From: Luteibacter sp.
GTDB taxonomy: Bacteria > Pseudomonadota > Gammaproteobacteria > Xanthomonadales > Rhodanobacteraceae
DNA: 35,508 bases
Reading direction: 5' to 3'
Assembly: GCF_009912395.1 (NCBI RefSeq)
Contig: NZ_WNDO01000040.1
Span: forward strand, 1 to 35,508
The position numbers were made by a program, and so were the translations under genes. The notes under the pieces are model-generated. The model made no database searches and had not been told where the DNA came from. It worked only from the letters and a program-made list of their open reading frames with translations. Of the stretch, positions 31,006-35,508 are shown in pieces. How positions within the stretch are numbered: the first letter of the stretch is position 1; each line of letters starts with the position of its first letter.

Positions 31006-32004
31006 ATGGCACGAGGCAAGGTACTTCGGGATTCGCTGGCGCGCCCATATCGCTGGCTTTCGTGCTGGGCACTGCTTGCGAGCGTTCCAGCGATGGCCGG
31101 TACGGTAACCTACTACTACTGCGATCCTCAGGGCAACGTCCTGGCCACGGCCGATGAGCAGGGGAATGTGAAATCCACCATCGACTATCGTCCGTTCGGG
31201 CAGGTCGCCATGGGCGGTGTAGAGGGACCCGGATATACGTCCCATGTCCATGACGACGAAACGACGATCTACATGCAGGCGCGCTACTACGACCCTACGA
31301 TCGGTCGATTTCTTTCAACGGATGCGGTGAAAGCCATGCCGGGTTCACTCAGTGGCATGAACCCTTACGCGTACGTATCGAACAATCCGATCAACCGTAT
31401 TGATCCGTCGGGAAACTACGAACGCGGAACGGGTTGGACGGATGAAACGTGGAAGCGGTTCAAAAAAGCTCAGGAGCGCGTCTCCCAGCGTCATCATAAG
31501 ACCGCTGGCAAGTTGTATTCCGTGGCTGAAAAGATGGCGCTCGGTGAAAAACTGAGTTCGTCCGACAAGGCGACGGTCAACGCTTTCGAGTCCATCATGG
31601 GCCAAGGCAGCGCGACCGCCGATAACCTGGCAGGCACGGCTGCCTGGATGACGCAGGCCGCAGGTGCTTTAGATGCCGGACCCGGTTCGGGGCTCATGGC
31701 GAATGCAAGTACGGCGAGCGAATGGCAAGGCCTGGGCTTGGGACCCGGTGATCTGGCTGGTGCCGAGGTGGGTGGACACAATATCTATATCAACACCGCG
31801 CATGCGTCCTATAGAGGGTCCGGAATGCTGGAGTGGGCAGCAGGACACGAATCTTTGCATACCGTTGGCCTCACCGATCAGCGCATCGACGGCCGTAAGG
31901 CATACAAGTATGCGGACGGCGGTTTCTACTATCAGCGTCTTACTGCGGAAGATTCCGCGAAAGCGCTCATCAATCCGGATCACTTGACGGACCTTTCCCA
32001 ATGA
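31006..32004 (+). CDS. Sec-exported short Rhs-core protein with C-terminal metallopeptidase-like domain
   Basis: A 332-residue protein. Residues 1-31 are a signal peptide (WLSCWALLASVPAMA). Residues 34-136 are an Rhs-repeat-associated core: TYYYCDPQGNVLATADEQGN, YRPFGQVA, YMQARYYDPTIGRFLSTDAV, NPYAYVSNNPINRIDPSG. The variable C-terminus (137-332) has HESLH at 281-285 in WAAGHESLHTVGL, a HExxH zinc-peptidase signature. Full-size Rhs toxins have thousands of residues; this is a minimal form with only the cap of the core, of a type seen as solitary genes in Xanthomonadales. The next gene overlaps by ATGA and encodes a lipoprotein, which suggests effector plus immunity protein. The start has GAGGTG upstream. 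The toxin role is inferred. Confidence 0.82.
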   Translation: MARGKVLRDSLARPYRWLSCWALLASVPAMAGTVTYYYCDPQGNVLATADEQGNVKSTIDYRPFGQVAMGGVEGPGYTSHVHDDETTIYMQARYYDPTIGRFLSTDAVKAMPGSLSGMNPYAYVSNNPINRIDPSGNYERGTGWTDETWKRFKKAQERVSQRHHKTAGKLYSVAEKMALGEKLSSSDKATVNAFESIMGQGSATADNLAGTAAWMTQAAGALDAGPGSGLMANASTASEWQGLGLGPGDLAGAEVGGHNIYINTAHASYRGSGMLEWAAGHESLHTVGLTDQRIDGRKAYKYADGGFYYQRLTAEDSAKALINPDHLTDLSQ

Positions 32005-32441
32005 TTCGCGTTGCGGTCACCGTGGTTGCGACGCTACTTCTCGTATCCTGCACGGCACGTCTTCCGCTGAAGGACAGGAACGTCGGCTCTCTCGTCAGGA
32101 TGACCGACGATAAGAAGAGCAGGATCATTGGTGTAAAGCTAACCAATGATTCGTCGTCCAAGTGGTGTATCGATGATGGGGATTGGCCAAATCATATAGG
32201 CGCCTTGGATCAACTCGGCGATCCGTCCAGCGGTTATGCGGTTACCTTGACGATCGATGGAAAGGTTCATCCCGTGAAGCAAAGGAATCTTGGCTATTGC
32301 GTTGGAAATTGCAAAATCGTCGTGAAGCCTGGGGAAACGATCGCCGCGGAGATTCCATATTCCGAGTTTTCAGTGGCCGATGACGAGGTAGAAAAGGAGA
32401 AGGCGCTTAGCCTCCCCGTCGCTGCGGTACTGTGTCGGTGA
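32001..32441 (+). CDS. Small lipoprotein, probable immunity protein of the Rhs unit
   Basis: A 146-residue protein with a lipoprotein signal (VATLLLVSC, lipidated Cys17) and a beta-rich mature domain: RIIGVKLTNDSSSKWCIDDGDWP, SGYAVTLTIDGKV, NLGYCVGNCKIVVKPGETIAAEIPYSEF. Three further cysteines could form disulfides in the periplasm. The ATG overlaps the Rhs stop as ATGA, so both are made together. A periplasmic anchored partner fits an immunity role against an exported peptidase toxin. No known immunity family is recognised. It is more AT-rich than neighbouring genes. Confidence 0.75.
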   Translation: MIRVAVTVVATLLLVSCTARLPLKDRNVGSLVRMTDDKKSRIIGVKLTNDSSSKWCIDDGDWPNHIGALDQLGDPSSGYAVTLTIDGKVHPVKQRNLGYCVGNCKIVVKPGETIAAEIPYSEFSVADDEVEKEKALSLPVAAVLCR

Positions 32442-32890
32442 CCAACCTCGGCATCTATCTGCAATTTCGGCATCTAACGGTGTGGCCGCCGTCGCCATTG
32501 CTCACTATCTTTTAAGAAAATTCTTGATGCGAGTTGCGTTCCTTGGTGATTGCCCGGGTTGAAACCCGCTCGAAACGAGAACGGTTTCTCACTCGCGTCG
32601 ATCGCCATTGACAACGTTGTCGGCGTTGACGCACCGTCCGATCGTCGGCACGACTCGCATGCGGGGCGTCGTCGATACAGGGAGCCGTGGCGATCTGCCA
32701 TGGTGCCATGCATCTCGTCCGATGTTCCGGGTAGGGCCGGAGACAGGTGCGTTTAGTTGGGGAAACGCGTGCGCGGAAAGCCCGTGGAATCGGGCCCGTG
32801 CGCGAGAGACATCGATACGTGGTGAAGCGGCTCCCGTCACGATGCCTGGCTGCGGCCGGGCGCACTACGACCCTGTCACGGAGTTTCCCA
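32442..32890. other. Non-coding stretch upstream of the chitinase gene
   Basis: About 450 bases without a gene I can support. It contains small inverted repeats (AAGAA-AA-TTCTT at 32514-32525; GAGAA-CGGT-TTCTC near 32577-32590) and, close to the chitinase, a GC-rich part with a GCCCG/CGGGC hairpin and a repeated CGTGCGCG. A long structured leader is possible, but it does not match a riboswitch class I know. The chitinase promoter should lie here. Confidence 0.4.
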
Positions 32891-34942
32891 ATGCGTGTCA
32901 CGTTGCGACACTTGATCCTCTCCTGTGCCTTGCCGCTCGCGTGGCTGGCCACCTCAGCCCATGCACAATCCGCCACCTGTTCCGGCGTATCGGCATGGAA
33001 CGCGGCCACGATCTACAACGCTGGCGACAAGATGACCTACAAGGGCCATCTCTATCAGGCCAGCTCGCAGATCTGGAACACCGCGCCCGACTACTGTCCC
33101 AGCTGCGGCTGGTACCAGGATCTCGGCACGTGTAGCGGTGGCGGTGGCAACCAGCCGCCGACGGCCGCCCTCACCGCACCCGCGAACGGTGCGACCTTCA
33201 CCGCCGGCGCCAACATCACGCTGACCGCCAACGCCGCCGACAGCGACGGCACGGTCGCCAAGGTGGAATTCTTCCGCGGCGCCACGTCGGTCGGCAGCAA
33301 GACCGCCGCGCCGTGGTCGGTCACCTGGAACAACGTGCCCGCCGGCAGCTACGCGCTGACCGCCGTCGCCACCGACAATGCCGGTGCCTCGACGACCTCG
33401 GCCGCCGTGAACATCACGGTATCGGCCGGCACACCGGACACCACGCCACCGTCGGTACCGGGCGGCCTGGCCGGTACGCCGTCGTCCAATAGCGTGTCGC
33501 TCAATTGGGGCGCGTCCACCGACAACGCCGGCGGTTCAGGCGTGGCGGGCTACGACGTGTATCGCAACGGCGTACTCGTCGGATCGCCGACCTCGAACGC
33601 CTACACCGACACCGGCCTCGCGGCCAACACCTCATATACCTACACGGTGCGTGCGCGCGACAACGCGGGCAACGCTTCCGCACAGTCGACCTCCGTCGTC
33701 GTGAAGACCACGGCGGGTGGTAGCGGTGGAAACTATCGTGTCATCGGCTACTTCACGCAGTGGGGCATCTACGACCGCGGCTACACGGTGAAGAATATCG
33801 AGACGAGCGGTTCCGCCGCGCGCCTGACGCACATCAACTACGCCTTCGGCAACGTCCGCAACGATCGTTGCGAAGTGGGCGTGATCCAGCCGTCCGATCC
33901 GAACACCGGTGTCGGTGGTGACGCCTTTGCCGACTACACCAAGTCGTTCGGTGCGGGCGACAGCGTCAGCGGCACGGCCGATACCTGGGACCAGCCGCTG
34001 CGCGGCAACTGGAACCAGCTCAAGCAGCTCAAGGCCAAGCATCCCGGCCTGAAGGTGCTGATCTCGCTCGGCGGCTGGACCTGGTCGCGCGGCTTTGCAC
34101 ATGCGGCACGTCCTGAAAACCGCCAGGCCTTCGTCGCGTCCTGCGTCGACGCCTACATCAAGGGCAACCTGCCGGTGACCGACGGTGCCGGTGGTACGGC
34201 CGCCGCGGCCGGCGTGTTCGACGGTATCGACATCGATTGGGAATACCCGGCAGCCTGCGGTCTGCAGTGCGGTGGTCCGGAAGACACGGCGAACTTCACG
34301 GCCCTGCTCGCCGAGTTCCGTCGCCAGCTCGACGCGGTGCGTCCGGGTCTGCTGCTGACCATCGCGGCCGGTGCCGGCGTGGACAAGATCCGCGTCACCC
34401 AGCCGGCGCAGTACGCACAGTACCTCGACTACATCAACGTCATGACGTACGACTTCCACGGCGCGTGGGATCCGACGACGAACCATCATTCGGCGCTTTA
34501 TGCCGCACCGAACGATCCGTCGACTGGCGACACGAAGAAGTACAACACCAACGACGCCATGCAGGCCTTCCGCGCCGCCGGCGTGCCGGCTTCGAAGCTC
34601 AACCTCGGCATCGGCTTCTACGGCCGTGGCTGGACCAACGTGGCATCGACCAACAACGGCCTCTACCAGTCCGGTACGGCCGCACCCGGTCGCTACGAAG
34701 CGGGCATCGAAGACTGGAAGGTGCTCAAGGCGCTGAACTACCCCGGCTACGACGACACGGCGGCCGGTGCGCACTGGATCTACAACGGCACCACCTGGTG
34801 GAGCGTCGACGATCCGGCGAACATCCAGCGCAAGATGGGCTACGTGAAGTCGCAGTCGTTCGGCGGCGCCTTCTCGTGGGACTTCAGCGGCGACGATGCC
34901 AACGGCACGCTGCTCAAGGCGATGGCTGACGGGTTGCAGTAA
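32891..34942 (+). CDS. Secreted multidomain chitinase (GH18)
   Basis: A 683-residue exported enzyme. The order is: signal peptide 1-25 (cleaved after AHA), a CBM5/12 chitin-binding domain (WNAATIYNAGDKMTYKGHLYQ...WYQDLGTC, about 32-78), a Gly linker, an Ig-like domain (PTAALTAPANGATFTAGANITL), a fibronectin type III domain (PSVPGGLAGTPSSNSVSLNW) and the GH18 barrel from about residue 280 (YRVIGYFTQWGIYDRGY). The catalytic DxxDxDxE motif is DGIDIDWE at 444-451, with Glu451 as acid, and MTYDFHGAWD follows. It degrades chitin outside the cell. The ATG at 32891 has GGAG 7 bases upstream; the frame is open further upstream but only this start gives the signal peptide. A strong terminator follows. 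Confidence 0.95.
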   Translation: MRVTLRHLILSCALPLAWLATSAHAQSATCSGVSAWNAATIYNAGDKMTYKGHLYQASSQIWNTAPDYCPSCGWYQDLGTCSGGGGNQPPTAALTAPANGATFTAGANITLTANAADSDGTVAKVEFFRGATSVGSKTAAPWSVTWNNVPAGSYALTAVATDNAGASTTSAAVNITVSAGTPDTTPPSVPGGLAGTPSSNSVSLNWGASTDNAGGSGVAGYDVYRNGVLVGSPTSNAYTDTGLAANTSYTYTVRARDNAGNASAQSTSVVVKTTAGGSGGNYRVIGYFTQWGIYDRGYTVKNIETSGSAARLTHINYAFGNVRNDRCEVGVIQPSDPNTGVGGDAFADYTKSFGAGDSVSGTADTWDQPLRGNWNQLKQLKAKHPGLKVLISLGGWTWSRGFAHAARPENRQAFVASCVDAYIKGNLPVTDGAGGTAAAAGVFDGIDIDWEYPAACGLQCGGPEDTANFTALLAEFRRQLDAVRPGLLLTIAAGAGVDKIRVTQPAQYAQYLDYINVMTYDFHGAWDPTTNHHSALYAAPNDPSTGDTKKYNTNDAMQAFRAAGVPASKLNLGIGFYGRGWTNVASTNNGLYQSGTAAPGRYEAGIEDWKVLKALNYPGYDDTAAGAHWIYNGTTWWSVDDPANIQRKMGYVKSQSFGGAFSWDFSGDDANGTLLKAMADGLQ

Positions 34943-34948
34943 GCCCCT

Positions 34949-34985
34949 GAGACCTGCCGCGGCCCTCACTGCGGCAGGTCTCTTT
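34949..34985 (+). terminator. Strong intrinsic terminator after the chitinase gene
   Basis: GAGACCTGCCGC (34949-34960) pairs perfectly with GCGGCAGGTCTC (34971-34982), 10-nt loop, followed by TTTAT. It begins 7 bases after the stop codon. Confidence 0.9.
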
Positions 34986-35056
34986 ATGCGGTTAGTCGCT
35001 GTGCGACTCGTGTGTTGAGCGGCGTGCGCCGCCTTGCGCTCGGAGGTTGCGTTGAG

Positions 35057-35182
35057 CCCCGGGCGGGTTGGCCCTTGGGGCCTTCGGCGCAGTTCTTCGG
35101 AGCGGGCCGTTGCCGTGGTTTGGATATCCGTACGTTGCGCGGCCCTCTGCTCAGGCGGCCCCAAGGGCCAACCCGCCCGGGG
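35057..35182. repeat. Intergenic element with perfect 26-bp inverted arms
   Basis: The arm at 35057-35082 (starting CCCCGGGCGGGTTGG) is the exact reverse complement of 35157-35182, with 74 bases between. It contains short open frames that give only low-complexity Gly/Pro/Arg peptides, which I take as non-coding. It looks like a mobile or recombinogenic intergenic repeat of the GC-rich Xanthomonadales kind; copy number cannot be judged here. Confidence 0.7.
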
Positions 35183-35233
35183 CGTGCAGGGTGAGGCGAC
35201 ATGTGGAAAGAGCGAGGCAACCTACACTTCCCC

Positions 35234-35377
35234 TCACGTCGTTCCAGCGAACGCTGGAACCCAGCGCGATGCGATGGATTGTCGCGAGTACGTTACCTAC
35301 GTAAAAGCCGATGCAGCGTCGTCGTGTTACTGGTAAACCGAGGCGCTGGGTTCCTGCGTGCGCAGGAACGACGGTGA
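35234..35377. repeat. MITE-like element with nested palindromic ends
   Basis: Ends of about 34-35 bp are inverted copies: the left starts TCACGTCGTTCCAGCG, and the right, read inversely, starts TCACCGTCGTTCCTGCG. Each end is itself a hairpin (GTTCCAGCG-AA-CGCTGGAAC on the left). About 75 bases lie between, with no gene. It resembles small non-autonomous repeats with CGTTCC...GGAACG ends. No target duplication is obvious. Nothing else is seen in 35378-35508. Confidence 0.7.
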
Positions 35378-35508
35378 GGTAACTTTTGAGAATCCTTCCA
35401 TAGGCAAGCACACACGTAATTTGCTACCGTGCTCGCGTTGTTTGCTGTTTCATGTCACGTGTCGGCAAACATCCATCGCTCGTAAGCGGTAAGAAGCGCG
35501 GGCCGCAG

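Noticed and set aside
32700-32890. Possible riboswitch (c-di-GMP GEMM-type) before the chitinase gene
   Set aside because: The region is structured and GC-rich, but none of the conserved GEMM core segments could be found.
33632-35164. A 510-codon minus-strand frame opposite the chitinase gene
   Set aside because: It covers the chitinase catalytic domain, the terminator and an intergenic repeat; no domain or sensible start.
35012-35411. Several short frames of 60-100 codons after the chitinase terminator
   Set aside because: They are made of the inverted-repeat arms read through in different frames and have repetitive Gly/Pro/Arg composition.

Overview
The window looks like the chromosome of a GC-rich gammaproteobacterium of the Xanthomonadales, most likely Rhodanobacteraceae (Luteibacter or Dyella type). 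This rests on high GC3 codon use, GTAG-type REP palindromes between genes, a Sec-exported short Rhs protein of a kind familiar in this order, and the oxyR-ahpC-ahpD and prmC/glnS/apt gene content. The genus is inferred, not proven.

Layout. Positions 1-3270 are an accessory, more AT-rich stretch: the end of an IS3-family element, four or five small unknown genes, a gene fragment and a secreted ricin-B-like lectin. It stops at the 3' end of a tRNA-Lys gene (3271-3346), a classic island boundary. Positions 3412-9712 are a minus-strand signalling block: hybrid histidine kinase, NarL-type response regulator, PhnD-like periplasmic binding protein, a second kinase-like protein with a degenerate phosphoacceptor box, and a DedA-rhodanese fusion. 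Next come a divergent LysR/PACE-efflux pair (9803-11254), then housekeeping genes (glnS, a DUF2007 protein, apt). The peroxide block is oxyR, divergent from ahpC and ahpD, with a 37-bp OxyR site at 15537-15573. A periplasmic M1 aminopeptidase follows.

The most interesting locus is 20700-25631 on the minus strand. It is a compact class II lanthipeptide cluster: a 60-residue precursor ending in a Cys/Thr/Ser-rich core (CGTACTGSRTRFCC), a LanM synthetase and an ABC exporter with no peptidase domain. The genes are spaced or overlapped by about 4 bp, so they form one operon. No leader protease or immunity gene is visible. Its downstream edge is rearranged: a 192-bp imperfect direct repeat (19763-19954 and 20591-20782), which includes the 3' end of the exporter gene, flanks a secreted NTF2-like gene.

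Upstream of the cluster lie a divergent LacI-family regulator, a Gfo/Idh/MocA oxidoreductase and a PhyH-type dioxygenase that share a perfect LacI-type palindrome (28159-28176), then a lipoprotein esterase and prmC. A probable toxin-immunity pair follows: a Sec-exported short Rhs core with a C-terminal HESLH metallopeptidase motif, overlapped by a small lipoprotein gene. The window ends with a secreted multidomain GH18 chitinase, a strong terminator and two palindromic intergenic repeats.
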